DNA from: Otis tarda
Taxonomy: Eukaryota; Chordata; Aves; Otidiformes; Otididae
Direction of reading: 5' to 3'
Assembly: GCA_026413225.1 (NCBI GenBank)
Contig: CM048553.1
Coordinates: 142,174,690-142,238,689, forward strand
DNA: 64,000 nucleotides
Part shown: positions 38,531 through 51,230 of the stretch, one piece after another
Layout: every line of letters starts with the position of its first letter
Numbering within the stretch: position 1 is the stretch's first letter
Program-made: the position numbers and the translations under genes
The notes under the pieces: model-generated
Told to the model about the DNA's origin: nothing
Databases searched by the model: none
What the model saw: the letters and a program-made list of their open reading frames with translations, nothing else

Positions 38531-41500
38531 CAGTAGCAGAGTTGCAGTGCTGAATTCATTTCATTCCCAGAATTAGGCAAAATCCTGTTTTGCCTGGCAG
38601 CGATGGGGTGCCTAACCTTCCTCCTCCTTCTCTGCATGCCGAGAGCACTGTCAGTGCCGTGCCAGCTCTGCTGAGGTCAGCGTTATTTCTAAAGTCCGTC
38701 CTCAGAGGCTGAAGAAAGTCAGTTTCACTCTCCCTCAGAGGCATCTTCTGAAGAGTAGGCGCACAGCGTGCAGCGTTGAGGAGATGGAGTAGAGGAGAGC
38801 CACTGCAGTGCCAAAATATTACAGGCTGGCCTGGTAAGTGGATGTGAAAGATCCCTGCCAGGAGATTTAGATCTTCAGAGACTGCCCTAAAAAGAACTTG
38901 AGAGCACTTTCTGCAGTACTTTAATACTAAAAGGATTTATACGTTTATTTTAAAAAATCCTTCTGCATGAAAAATCCTCAGTGCCTTAGCAACTGCATGT
39001 CAAGAAACTGTCCTTCAGCTCCTAGGTCTCAGCCTCATCACTGAGAAAGGAGTTCTGCAGGAATCCAGAGTCAATAATCCCAGCACAAAATGAGGTTGCT
39101 TTGCTTTTTGTCAGGGGAACAGGGGGAGAAAGAAGAAGTATTTGAGGAGGAGTACTGGAAAAAAAAAACCAATAAATGCCATTTTAAGCAGAATTCAAAG
39201 GAATAACTAACATAAACACTAAGCAGACTACCTACATTGGTGGCGGTAGGTGAGGTACATTTGCAGGAACACAGATGTTAAAATAGTGGATGTAAGTACA
39301 GTCTCTTCATGGCAACAGGAGCTGTATACGCTCGGTGTTTCTGACAATCCAACACACATACAGAACCCTGACCCAGCACAGATCCATTGTACTTTTTCAC
39401 TCCATCTGTCCTTCCTTCCTTGACCACGGCTATTTGGTGAGGTATTGCACGGTGCAGAAAATAGCCCAAACTTCCCCCTGGCTCAGACCAGCCTTTTGGA
39501 ACAAACCCCTCCTTTGGCCCCATCTCAGGGTCCCCATCCCCGGTACTGCCAGCTCCTACATTGCTACTGCAGTTTGCAAACAGAACGGGGACCTCTCAGG
39601 GGGCTGTAACCACGACAGCCATTTTATATCAAGTCCTGAAGGTGCCTGCCCCATGAATATAATCACATTCCTACTGAATACAATGTCTTCTAAATTATTC
39701 AGCAGGCTCCCAGGGTAAATGCCTCCACCCTAGGATGCAGGAGCACTGTCACGCACCATGCTGTGTTCATAGCAGTGCTGGGATGAGAGGGAAGGCTCCT
39801 TATCGACAGCACGCTGGCACACACTATTCCTCCAAAATGGCACTAATCAAGCAATATACTATTTTTTTTTTTTTTTTAGCTAAAAGATAAGTGAATCCTT
39901 CCTATTTCTCAGCTAGACATCATGTCTTCCTCAGGAGCTCCACCACATTCAGCTTCCTTGTGCTAGCCACTGCTCAGGTCATCCTCATGTCAGTCGTGGC
40001 CAGTCCAGGCTTGGGACTGGATGCACTACTTCTCTACAGACACAGTTCACACAAATTCTGTTTTTAAGAGACATCAAGGATTCCAGAGGAAAAAAGAAGA
40101 TCTCTGCTTCAACACAGATTTTCTGTTTAATATAGATTGAACAAAACGACCTTCTCTCAGGGGCCAGAAGCAGACACAACGGTAAAAAATCTACTTCTGT
40201 CAAGGAAAAAAGGTCACCAGTCCAGACCTGCACCCCTGGAAGAAGCACCAGGCACAAAGACTGACTGCCATACAATTGTGATAAGCCCCAGTGTCTTCTT
40301 CAAAACTGTGTTTTATCTGAACAGGTAAAAGAAATACAGTATACTCAGAGAAGAATGGATAGGGCAAAGAGAAACAAACTAGTGAAATAAGGTTTTAAAG
40401 AAGAGGAGGTGGCAGCTTCCGCTGTCAGTTCAAAGCTTCCTGGTAAGACTATTCACCTACCTTGTGTAAAAGACATCTGTAAAGAGTTCAAAAGTTTCCA
40501 CAGAGATCCCTCCAAACCTAATTCTTGCCTAGCTGCAGAAGCAGTTTAAAGCTTCTTTCAGTCTGTTGATTTCCCTGAACTAGATCCAGATTAAAAGCAA
40601 TCCCTCCAAAGAAAAAGAAAACCCAAGCACCTATTAAATCTATTCCCTCCAATAAATCTCTGTATCTATATCAGGTGTCCTCAACTTCTATAATCCCTGT
40701 ACTTCAGCCTGCCATTCAATAATTTTTTCAATGGTAACTTCCTAAGAGATTAAATGAATATTTATCCTTTGGCCTATATTCTTCTTTGCAGAAATGATAA
40801 GTTTCTGATGCTCTCTTGAGGGTGAAGGGAGGTCAAAGCAATCCTAACTGATCCTGTGCACGTTTAACCCACACAAAGAGGCTTCTGTAGTATTTGCCTA
40901 ACTGACACTGACACTCTGTGTAAGTCACCAGAAGAAAAGCTACCTAATGCTTTAGATCTATTGAAGCAGGCAGGTCTGTCTCCTGCAGGGGATGGTTTCC
41001 AGCGCCGGCAGCACAGCAGCTGCAGGTGTCCCGCAGCAACCGTACCCCTCCTGCCCAGGGACCGTCCTGGCAGAGCTGCTGCCTCTGCTCTTCCTTAGCA
41101 CCTGGCAGTAATCTGTCTTCCTATGAAAACTCCTCAGCTCATTCTGCTGAGGCATTTTTACCTAGTCTGTTGGCTAATCTTCTGAAAAATTGGCCATTGT
41201 GGAGTTGAAATAACTTGGAACAGCTTTTTAACTGCAAACGACATCGTAGAAATCAAACAATTTACACTCCTTTAAAAAAATTCCAATTCTTCCATGCTAA
41301 ATAGTCTTATATTTATTATTCTTCTATTTGAATATCATGCTTGATTCTTTGAAATTGCCTGGACAAAACCAATGTCAGAATAGTTCACCTCAATGCTCTT
41401 TTCCCACAAATAAATAGCACTTAGATATTTGCCATTTCATTCACCCAGTGGATCCAGGGGACAGTAAACAACAAATTATTTTAGAACACTGCACAATCGC

Positions 41501-42019
41501 TATTATTTTGTCTCATCGGTCCTCATACCAATTAAATTGTCCTTATGTCAAGCAGTAAGCTTTAAAAACTTGAGCTGCTGTGTACTCAAAAATACAGATA
41601 TTTTTTTAATTAGCAGTGACATACCCAGCAGTGTCTGTCTGCTGGCATGGAGGAAGCTGCCTAGCAACAATGCAAAAAAATCATCCAACAAACCCCGGCG
41701 GATCACAAAGAGTCTGTTAAAAATGGTAATCTCTCACAGAAAAGTGGAGATGGTTTCAATTAAGGACAGCAATTCTCAACTTGTTATTTATACGCAGTGA
41801 ACTAAAATAACATTCATAAAGTATAAATACAATGTGAAAAGGTCATGCATAATGACTTAAAGCTTTAATTTGCAGTACGTAATTTGCCATTCATATCTGT
41901 AAGTCTTCTGTTTTGCTTAATGGCAAAACCATTCCAGTTAGGTCAGACCTACACTGGAGTTTATACAAGGTAGAAATCTCACCCAACAGGGCTGGAACAG
42001 GCTCAAGGAATCATGCCCA

Positions 42020-42220
42020 AGCACCACGTCAGGATAAATTATATATAAACCATCCCTGACCAATGACACTTTGCCTGTTTTCCAAAACCTCCAAACTCAA
42101 ACAGTAGACAACCTCCCCTGGTGCTCTGCTCTGTTGCCCAACTCTCCCAGCAATTAGAAAACACTGGGAAATCGCTAACCTAAACCTTCCTTGTTCCAAT
42201 CCTGTTTGCTGTAATGGAGC
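42020..42220 (-). mobile_element. Ancient CR1 3' remnant
   Basis: On the plus strand the order of blocks is AACCATCCCTGACC, TTGCCTGTTTTCCAAAACC, AGACAACCTCCCCTGG, then CTAACCTAAACCTTCCTTGT and TGTAATGGAGC. This follows the inverted 3' region of old archosaur or turtle CR1 families (CCATCCCTGAC.., ..ACAACCTCCCTAGG.., ..CTAACCTAAACCTCCCTTGC.., ..TTTAAGCCCATT). It is much more diverged than the young CR1 copies here. It may extend toward 41950. The call rests on collinear motif order and not on an alignment score. Confidence 0.6.
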
Positions 42221-45200
42221 AAACATATGGAACAATACACATTTTTTTTAGCAATTTCTGATGTACTTAAAAATGGCTAGCACGTGTCAGTCTTCTGGTG
42301 AGTAAATAACTCCAGCTTTTCTCAGGCTTTCCTTGTATAGCTCATGTATCTTTACTCAATTGCTTCTTATTTCATTTGGATTATTTCTCCAGTCCAAGTC
42401 AGCACTGGTAGCTCTAGGTCTGCGGCCATCACTTCTCCATGTATTGCAGGACCCAGACGACCTTTCTCTTTCCATTCCTGTCCTCCTCTGGGTTCACCTC
42501 CCTTTTGCTGCCAACGCTGTTTACGTCACTGATCAATCACCACCGTGGGCCTTTCTATAGAAAACTGCAGCAGAAGAAAACCAGGAGCTAACAAAGGCCC
42601 GAGGTGCCCATATGGAGCTGAGAGCTTTCACCCCTGGCGAAGAGCAAATGTGGGGCTGGAGGAAACCAACCCCTGGGTGGGCTCTCGCCTCAGGCCCTGC
42701 AGCCCCAGCTGGTCAGGCAATGAAATGTGCCAAAACAAATAACATTATGGACGGCTTTATGTCCACTCTGGTCAGTTTATCCTCCAGATAACCTCTTTGC
42801 AGATGGACTCACCTCAGCCCAACACAAAGCGCCAGGAGACCACAATGGCCCTCAGCTGCCCTCAGCAGTGATGACTGCAGACAGGAACACTCAAAAGCCC
42901 TACAACTTGACTCGTGTTGATCATAAAGGAAAATGCACCATGTCTCTTTCAAATAAATTTTGTTTTCCCCAGAGGACTAACTCATAAAAAATCACAGCTG
43001 AACACCTTTAGGGATTGCATCCTGGCAAAACAAAGTCCCTAGTCCCTTCTCAGGAACAATGAATCACTTTCTTTTAATGAAACAATAAAAGAACTCAGTC
43101 ACACAGTGGATTAGCATAAATGTTTATCCTAACTTGGCAGAGCCACAAGCAATGAGGAAAAGAGTCCAATAAAGGAATAAATAATAGATAACCTCAGTAC
43201 GTGGGGTCAAAACACAGGGAAAATATTCCCTGCACTACACAAGCTGTGAAACCCAGTCTTTTGAAACATTCACTTCCAAATTCAGAATGAAACACCAAAG
43301 GAGCAACTGTAATGCTGTTGACCATATGTCTGTATTTTTGTTGATATTTTAAACAATCACCTGACAACAGTTAATTCAGTGCTTTGAAGAGAGATATCAC
43401 TATGTGAAGTCTTGCAATTGGTGTAATTATGAATGGACTTCGCTGTTGAGTTTGGTAAATCAGGGTCCTTCTATCTCCCACACAGCATGTGCATAGCTAC
43501 GCTGCAGCTGCGAAGTCTGTATTACCACATAAGAAATTAGCTTTCTTATATATATCCTAATTTATATGGGGTTCTTCCAAAACATGCAGCATACATGAAT
43601 ATGTATATATTTTGGTCACATTAGGTAGTCAGTTGTCACCAAAAAATATCCACTATATTTTTTATTTTTCATCAGTTTTCCCTTTTGATTATTAATATGA
43701 CTTATTTCCTACCTTATTAGTTTTTATTCCTCTGTTCTTTCTGGAAGTGGAGTTTTGACCATGACACACTCTAGAAGCAACAAGAAAATGCAATCATTCT
43801 CAAAGGTCTCAGTCAAATGGTCTGCAATGCACATGAATCAATCACGTCCAAACCTTTAAATTTGACTACAAAAGGAAAAACTTTCCTACCTGTTCCTCTC
43901 ATTTCTCCTCTTCAGGTGACTACGCCTCAGTGTGTTAACTTTCAGTTTGTTCCTGCTAGCTTCTTTGTATTAACCAAAGCGGGTATTTTGGTTTTGTAAG
44001 ACAGCTTAAGCAATGGGTTGCAGCCACAGCTCTTCTTCTGCATATTTATTACGGCAAGGGGAAGCTGTATACTCAGGGGCATTCCTTTTGTTGCTGGCAA
44101 CATAATAACATTTGCTTAATTGTGTTTTATTGATGTTAATATACCCAGAGGCTCAGGCTCTGCCCGCACATTTTCGTAAATTGAATTAAAGGGAAAATGA
44201 ATCAGAGTTAAAAGACAGCTGATTAATTTTATTCACTTGCTTAAGGGGGTTTAAGCCAAATGGTCTCCACATCTATTTTTCTTTAGAGAACAGACTTTAT
44301 AGCCACAGGGATAAGAGAAACTTGTCAGTAAGCCATTTTCATTGCCATGTGTCAAGGAGAGCTATTTAAAGCATTAAAAGGAGTGGACATTGGGGAAAGG
44401 TACTCACCCCCTGCTCTGTGTAAATGGCAAGGTTATACAGACACGGTCTCTCCTGCCCACTGCTGAGATCAGAGGATTTTCATAAAGCATTTTTTAATGA
44501 AGCTTTCAGAACACCCCCCGGAGCCTGCTGCTTGAGACAGGCAAGGACACGGGCACAGCACAAACCCACTAAAAATGGACATTTCAATCCCCAGAAAATC
44601 CACCTTATTAGCAAGTCTACCTCAACACGTACTGTAATTTAAAGGCCATTATTGCACTCTTTGATAGGCTTTTGGCTAGTCACTGTAGAAATCAGTTCTT
44701 GAGATAGATTTCTCATTTGCAAATAAACAGAACTCGTTAGAAAAGTCTCCGCTGGGTGTGTATTTCTACAAAGCCTAGGCTGAAATGTCAGCATGAATGC
44801 AGGGCTATTCAGTAGGAAACCCACTCTATTTACCCATTAATTCAGAAGGATCTGGTCTGAAGAGACTCTGTATACAAACACGTCAGGCATCTCCAAATGA
44901 TTTCTTCATGACTTCGTATTCAAAACTGGAAAGTCAGAAAAGATAGCAAGGCAAAAATCTCAGAGAGAGAAGGATGTTTAAAACATATGCAGAAGTGGAT
45001 GGCTCGAGACCCTCCGTGTAAGCAGAAAGCACAGCAGAGGTCCCTCATCATGACTAGGACATCACGTCAGGATCAGGATCTGAACATTTTTCCATCCGTT
45101 TTGTCAGTGAGAGAGTGGGGAAGGAAAAAAGCCTAATTCATGAAGGAAGGGTTTCCACTCTGCCAGGTCCCACCGCCATGGAACAGGCTGGAGAAGGCTC

Positions 45201-45788
45201 CCAGCCAGCACAGACCATCTCCACCCACATGGCCAGTGCTCCCTGTAAGTACCACTCAGGACACCCTGCACTTCCCCTCCTCGTTAATGCTGGCACTTCA
45301 AATGGCTCCCACTCCTTCTTCCTACAGCTAATGACATACAGATAATGAAAATTACCCATGAGGAGGAAATGTAGAATTTCTGAGGGTAAAGGAACTTTTT
45401 ACTAGGCTCTCCAAATAACCTGTGAGCCTTTTTGCAGGCTTTTTCACATCCTGTGTTCCAAACAAACAAGATGTATGTACCACCAGGTCTTGCATGTTGC
45501 ATGTACTCGGCAAACACTGTGTTGCATCCCAGCCGACGAGACACCTTAGGTGCCACAGGAATAATAAGGAAAGCTGTCCACCAAGCCAACAGACACATCA
45601 AGATGAGGGAATTTTGTGGCATGGCTCTACAGCTAAGGGTGGCAAGATCCTCCCTTTTGGTCTCCTTTGTGCATGTGTCACCAACACAACATCCTGCTGG
45701 ATTTTCTCCACACCACTTGGAGATTCATGGTGTTTACCAAGCCACCAAATAAGGTCTCTGGCCACCAGTAGGACATGGGCTTTCCCAA

Positions 45789-45824
45789 CATCCTTGAAAT
45801 CCACACCATCCTTGAAATCCAGAC
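45789..45824. repeat. 18-bp tandem duplication
   Basis: CATCCTTGAAATCCACAC is followed directly by the same 18 bp with one change (C to G near its end). It is a small local duplication. Confidence 0.85.
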
Positions 45825-46679
45825 CATACTATGGCCATATTACACATCCAAAAGTAGATTATGATAGCCAAACTGCAGCCCAGCACACTTCATATTGGGC
45901 CTCCCCCAAGCTTTTCCTCTTATCTTTCACTGTTGTATCACTATTGCAAAGACAGTGTTCAACTTTATGTTGCTAAACAAGAGCGATCTCCACCAGCACA
46001 AGCAGAGGTTGGAGTTCTTTGACAAAACTTTTGTTTGCAGGGGTACTCTGACATTTCATCAGAGCTTTGTTTTACATTCATTGTGAAGAAAACAAATTAA
46101 AATGCAGGAATAACATGCTCCAAACGAAAGAAAAATGCAGCTGTCACCCACGTTGCAGGATGAAAAACCCCCAGAGCCCATCGCTGGCGGATGGGGAGCA
46201 GTCCTCCTCCCGCCTGCCTCTCGGCCTGTTGCACGCGGCAGTGTGGAGATCTCTCAGCAGCCAGCCCGTATTTACAGGATATACAGAGCTCTGAACACCC
46301 ACAGAAACTTGTGGGGTTTCGGGGTGTCCTGTGCATCCCCGTGCTTCTCCCAGAAGGCACAAATGCTTTTCAATATTCTTCTGTGCTCCAGGCTGTGGGA
46401 GGCAGGGATGGAAGGGGAGAAAGAGGGCTCTGCAGAGGTCTCCTCCTTTTAGCAATATACTGCTAAACTAACGCAGTTGTTTTCCCCCATAATACACGAT
46501 GTAGAATAAAGACTTAAGAGGATAAAAATCCCTTTTTCAAAACTAGAGCACAGGCAATCACTTTTCAGTGAGCTCTCTGCACTGAGAAGGAGATGGCTCT
46601 GGTCAAGCCAGGCTCCTCTCCAGGGTGGCTCACTGGTGGGCTGTGTTGAGCCAGGCTGTCACTGGACCCTGCCTCTTTG

Positions 46680-46684
46680 ATCTC
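46680..46684. repeat. Target-site duplication, left side of LTR copy 1
   Basis: ATCTC directly precedes the LTR and is repeated exactly at 47816-47820 directly after it, marking the staggered cut of the retroviral integrase. Confidence 0.85.
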
Positions 46685-46811
46685 TGTTCTGGTTTTGTTA
46701 GTGAGGGGGGACTAAGGTGGTAGCTTCTGTAGGAAACTGCTAGAAGTCGCTCCCCTTTATTCAGTGGACTCGGACGGGCCTAGGGCGGACCCGCTGCTGG
46801 CCAAGGCCGAG

Positions 46812-46864
46812 CCAATTGGTAGCAGAATGTCCCGTGATAATGCCTCTGCAATAACATATTTAAG
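46812..46864 (+). promoter_or_regulatory. CCAAT and TATA-like elements of LTR copy 1
   Basis: A palindromic CCAATTGG at 46812-46819 lies about 35 bp before a TATA-like CATATTTAAG at 46855-46864. This is a normal spacing for a polymerase II core promoter in an LTR U3. Both motifs are kept in copy 2. Present activity is unknown. Confidence 0.5.
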
Positions 46865-47159
46865 TAGGGGAAAAAAAAAAAAAAAAAAGGAGGAGATATG
46901 AAGCAGCTGAGTGGGGGGCAGAGAGGGGGAGGCGCGAGCCTCGTGGGCCTTGCAGGCCTCACCCTCTGGCCTCCCGCCGGGCAGCCGACTGGGCCCAACT
47001 CGGCCCGGCCTGGCTGCAAGAAGTGGAGAGGAGATGAGAAGTGAACAAGATGTAAAAAGGATCCTGAGAGGCATCTGCCAGCCTGTTGTGAGGAACGGCT
47101 GCAAACGCCAAGGTCAGTGAAGAAGGAGGGGGAGGAGTAACGCGGCTCCTGGCCAAGAT

Positions 47160-47450
47160 TCCTCTGCAGCTCGTGGTGAAGACCATGGTGGAGCGGGTTG
47201 TCCCCCTGCAGCCCATGGAGGTCCACGGAGGGGCAGAGATCCACCTGCAGCCCGTGGAGGACCCCACGCCGGAGCAGGTGGATGCCTGAAGGAGGCTGTG
47301 GCCCGTGGAGGGCCCGCTGGGACAGCTGTTCTAGAGGGACTGCACCCCGTGGAAGAGATGACCCACGCCGGAGCAGTTTCACAAAGGACTTTGGCCCGTG
47401 GGAGGGACCCCATGAAGGAGCAGAGGAGGAATGCGAGGAGTTCTTCCCCC
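47160..47450 (+). repeat. GC-rich diverged internal repeats within LTR copy 1
   Basis: Degenerate units sharing CTGCAGCCCGTGGAGG or a variant (CATGGAGG, CCGTGGAAG, CCGTGGGAGG) and CCCACGCCGGAGCAG recur at uneven intervals of roughly 40-70 bp. This expandable block is characteristic of this avian LTR type. It creates the long stop-free frames seen on both strands. The same block is present inverted in copy 2. Confidence 0.7.
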
Positions 47451-47815
47451 AACGATGACACAGCGGCGTAAAACAACGCGTGATGAACTGACCGCGACCC
47501 CCATTCCTTTTCCCCCCCACCGTGCCGCTCGGGACGGGAGGTAGTATAGAAAATGTTAAGCCCGGGAAGAGGGAGGGGTGGGGGGAGGTTATCTTGTTCC
47601 CTGTCTCATTCTCCTGCTAATTTTAGAAAGAAATGAGTGTTTTTACCCAAGTGGAGTCTGTTTTGCCCGTAACGGTAACTTTAAGGATTTCTCCCTGTCC
47701 TTATCTCAAACCTTGAGCCGTTTTTCCTATATCATCTCCTCCTATTCTCTCGGAGGGTGGGGGGAGCGAGAGAGAGACTGCGTAGTGTGGTCCCGATCGG
47801 GGCTGAACTACGACA

Positions 47816-47820
47816 ATCTC
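47816..47820. repeat. Target-site duplication, right side of LTR copy 1
   Basis: ATCTC immediately after the terminal CA of the LTR matches 46680-46684 exactly. Confidence 0.85.
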
Positions 47821-50800
47821 AGTGAGGGATGCTCTTCATTGCAGTCCAACTGAGCTTGGCCCATGGTGCCTGAAGCCCCCGTAGGAGCCCACCAGCAGCC
47901 TGAGAGAACTTCCCAGGCTCCGCCGGAGAGCCCCGAGGATGTGTTCATGGGGGGAGGCCTCACTCCTGAACTTGCCCTGTCAGAAAGAGAGAAATAGCTG
48001 TCATTTAAAAATAGAAATGAAGTTTCTACGAGGCCCAGGCACACATCTCCTGTTTGCTTGTTTAAATTACTTCCAGCTGAAGAGGCAGTCCTGCTGACAG
48101 CTCTTGAGTGATAGGAACGTCGTGCTGAGAAGGCCATGCAAGTTTTGGCAGTGTTCAAAAAGATGCTTTAAAACTGACACAGATTTGATATCTCGTAGGA
48201 ACAGCCTGAGGCGCTCCCTTTGCAAAGAGAAAAATGTGTCATGACGGAGCTACCGTGCACGCTTACAATAATAACACCGCTCAAAGAAAACGCAAAGCAT
48301 ATGCATGAGTACGAGGTGTTTGACTCATTCGCCAAGCACTGCCGTACTCTTCATCAGATCGCACCAGAGCAGCCAGTCGCAATCTCTGGAAGGGACTATC
48401 CCGTACATTACAGACATTGATTACAGCAAAGGCTGACAAAATCAAAACAATCAGCGAAACAACTGCCTCCCTAAATTTACATCAACTGCATTGTGATCTT
48501 AGCAGTGAGTTTTCCGATCTCACAAAACCGTACTGTTTGCCGTTGAGTGCTGTGGAGCTCTGTTCCAGACACACCTTGCTCATCCAGTACCTTTAGTCCA
48601 ATACGCTGTTGCACCATTAGAAGAACATGAGAAACAGAGCAAGATCCAGCTTTAGATGTGCATGTCTGTGTAACACACTAGCAGCATCTCTGTCTTTAAT
48701 AAAACTTCAAGAATGGGTCCTTGAGGCCCACAAAAACTACAAAAGAAGTACAAGTTTCCTTCAGCTAATGTACCAAGCTGTGCATGCGACCTGGGGGATT
48801 CTCTATACTGTAACCTTCATCTGATCATCACATGAATAATCCACCATGACATGTGATTTCATAAATTCCCTGAGAAAAACATTCAATCTACTCTGGAAAG
48901 CACCTCATCTGCTTTTGATATTGTAAGACAATAACATTCTGAAAATATATTTTAGACAGTTATTTTTAAGATTAAGTTTCAAAAATTAGATTTTACTTAT
49001 ATCAACAAACCCTGGTATCTAGTAAAATGTTATCACCCTTATTAAGTAATTGTACATATTTTAACAGGTCAGTTATACCAGTTGCTAAAATGAAATATGA
49101 CTATAATTACTGACAAAACATATTTAGATTTTAAAAATTTTGCAGGCTCAAGAGAACTTCTTAATGTTGTTATGAATAAGCCATTCATTTTATTGACTAC
49201 AGCATATTTTGATGGTTTTCATCCACAAACTGGTAAGGAGGAGTTTCAGAGGTCAGGAACAGTTCTCACTGTTTTGCTAAACGTCAGAGAGAGTTTAGTT
49301 CATACTTGTCACTGGAAGACACCTCTTCAGAAGTGATGCTACATGTTATTAGCTCCCACACTGACCTGTGCTGGTTGTCAGAGGAAAACTCTTCTCACTC
49401 TGAAGCACCCTTGACTTTGTACAAAAGTGGTGGGCAACATGAAACTAGATTAGTTCTTCTACCTATAGCTCCATCACTCTCTTGGATATAAATCCTGTGT
49501 TGTCACCTTCCCTGATAATCACTTTTAGAAGTAGATTAATGTTATGGGAAAGTAAAGAATCTATTCACCCACTTCAGTCTGAAGACTGACAAAACACTTT
49601 CTAGGGTTAGAGATACATGTATTCAATTCCTTGTTTTTCTCAAAACCTGTACAACTTTCAGTCTTTAGGCAAGACCCTCATCTTAGAGTGATCATGGCTT
49701 CAGCACACGTGCTGACATACCAATTTTGTCCCTGGGTTTCTGGCCAGATTCAAGCCTTTCCCACTCCCCTGAGAATTTCCTGAGATGCAACAACTCAACA
49801 TATAATCAAAATTGCCTAGTTCAAATTCTTATTTCCAGTGTATTGGCAGCCTCTACCTATCTGCAAATAGTACTCTCTCTTGGGCATGCCTGGCCAGAAA
49901 ATAAAAATTTCTAATAATTGTTCTAATATGTCACTTTACACAAGTTCTCCATCCATTGTAAGGAAACACTCCCTGCCCTCGTCATGGTCGGGCTCAAAAT
50001 TGTGTGTGTGTGCTGTTTTGGTCCTGTTACATCTCATCCAGCCATAAGCATTGACAGTCACAGCTCACACGAAAACATGCAGAAGAATGATGCCAATGTT
50101 TCACTACTAGCCCAGGCAGGATCCCAAAGCTGGGAGCACAGGCTGAGGAGGAGAGACAGCCTCTGCTCCTGCTGCTGGGGGCTGTACAGTGAATCGCATG
50201 CCTTATCTATGCTACCAACCTCTTTCACATCACAGACCGGACAAACCAGTGCTGCTCTCTGCACTTACTGGCCTGCCATATGCTCTGTTGCTCAAGAGAA
50301 TAGCAAATCGACGGTGTGCAGACAAAGCTGCGTTGTGTATCTGCCAGTCATAAAGATCAATCTTGTCAAATGTTGAGTATCTCTAATTTGCACTGTATTC
50401 AACTCGATCCATGGAAGTTCAGCATCGCCCTTTAAGAATGTAATAAACCATTAAATAAATATCTAAACAGAGAAACTCAATGCATTAGCTGGTGTCTCAG
50501 CTGGCAGTGCCCCGCTTACCTCAGATGATGTTCTGAGTATATTGCCCTATTCCAGCTCAGTCATGCTAATCTGCTGCAGAATACTCCATGTGGAAGTGGG
50601 AATTTGGGCCTTTAAAATCAAATCAGATTGCTTTTTCCAGACATTGTCTGAAAAACTCTGATTCTATTGTAAGGATAGGAGCTGCAGGAAGAAAACATTT
50701 TCATCAATGACTTGTTTACATGTAGGATTTTCTCCATGGGCTGTGCTCAGGAAAAAACTTTCTGTGTTCCACGTAGTTAATTATTGTGTAAAAAATAAGG

Positions 50801-51225
50801 TTTCTTGAGTAGATTCTTAAAGACAGATATAAAAGTACAGATGGAGATAACTAGCACCACAGCTCTGTGACATGAGGCCATTCACCCCAGTAGGGCATTG
50901 AGTGCTGCCAACAGTCATCATCGTTAACAATTTAATTAATGGTCACCAGATGAAACACAAAGTGAGTGAGGTATCATTTCGATGTCAAAAAATATATGAT
51001 GTTTGGGAGAGAGAACCACACTGTATTATCAGACGTTATGAGACAAAAATGTGGAGAGCATCTGAGTCACAGGAAGGGTAATATTTTCCACCACACCTCC
51101 AGGCCCATCCCACAGTACTTGTCTGCAGAGGCTTAGCCTGTCCTACCAGCAGGTAGTTAACCAAAATGTGGTTCTCAAACTTACTACATCAGAGAACAGC
51201 AAAATCCCACCCTGGGAAGAGGTTT
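47821..51225. other. Unique spacer between the two inverted LTRs
   Basis: About 3.4 kb of unique, mostly AT-rich sequence separates the two LTR copies. It contains no retroviral gene remains, so the two LTRs are not the ends of one provirus (they are also in opposite orientation). I see no gene in it. Confidence 0.7.
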
Positions 51226-51230
51226 GAGTC
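51226..51230. repeat. Target-site duplication, left side of LTR copy 2
   Basis: GAGTC directly precedes the LTR (in plus coordinates) and is repeated exactly at 52341-52345. Confidence 0.85.

Larger units (their letters stand above)
26680..42019. other. Unique non-coding sequence
   Basis: The longest stretch without a recognisable young transposon. It holds long T runs near 31.15 and 39.86 kb, pyrimidine-rich patches near 28.6 and 36.75 kb, a possible MIR-like scrap near 31.83 kb, and the candidate exons at 32781-33041 and 35594-35672. A reading frame of 156 codons starting with ATG at 29009 has no recognisable domain and is within what chance gives in this much sequence. Confidence 0.55.
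42221..46684. other. Unique non-coding sequence
   Basis: I see no supported gene or young transposon. An 18-bp tandem duplication lies at 45789-45824. Reading frames of up to 184 codons (one starting with ATG at 45422) overlap others on both strands and contain no recognisable domain. An AT-rich non-repetitive part at about 43990-44330 resembles conserved non-coding DNA in texture, without proof. Confidence 0.55.
46685..47815 (+). mobile_element. Full-length solo LTR, copy 1, avian ERV
   Basis: The element starts TGTTCTGGTTTTGTTAG at 46685 and ends GCTGAACTACGACA at 47815 (1131 bp), with the retroviral TG..CA ends. It is flanked by the perfect 5-bp duplication ATCTC (46680-46684 and 47816-47820). 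Inside are a CCAATTGG element (46812), a TATA-like CATATTTAAG (46855), a poly-A run (about 46869-46888), a GC-rich section of diverged repeats (about 47160-47450) and a 3' part containing GTCTGTTTTGCCCGTAACGG and CCTGTCCTTATCTCAAACC. No gag, pol or env sequence adjoins it, so it is a solo LTR. A 5-bp duplication fits the ERVL class. The family name is not certain. Copy 2 at 51231-52340 is a close relative in reverse orientation. Long frames on its minus strand are by-products of GC-rich repeats. Confidence 0.92.

Noticed and set aside
45422..45976. 184-codon frame as a gene
   Set aside because: It overlaps other open frames on both strands, contains a tandem duplication and has no recognisable domain. 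The composition (Cys, Ser, His and Thr scattered) looks like translated non-coding DNA.
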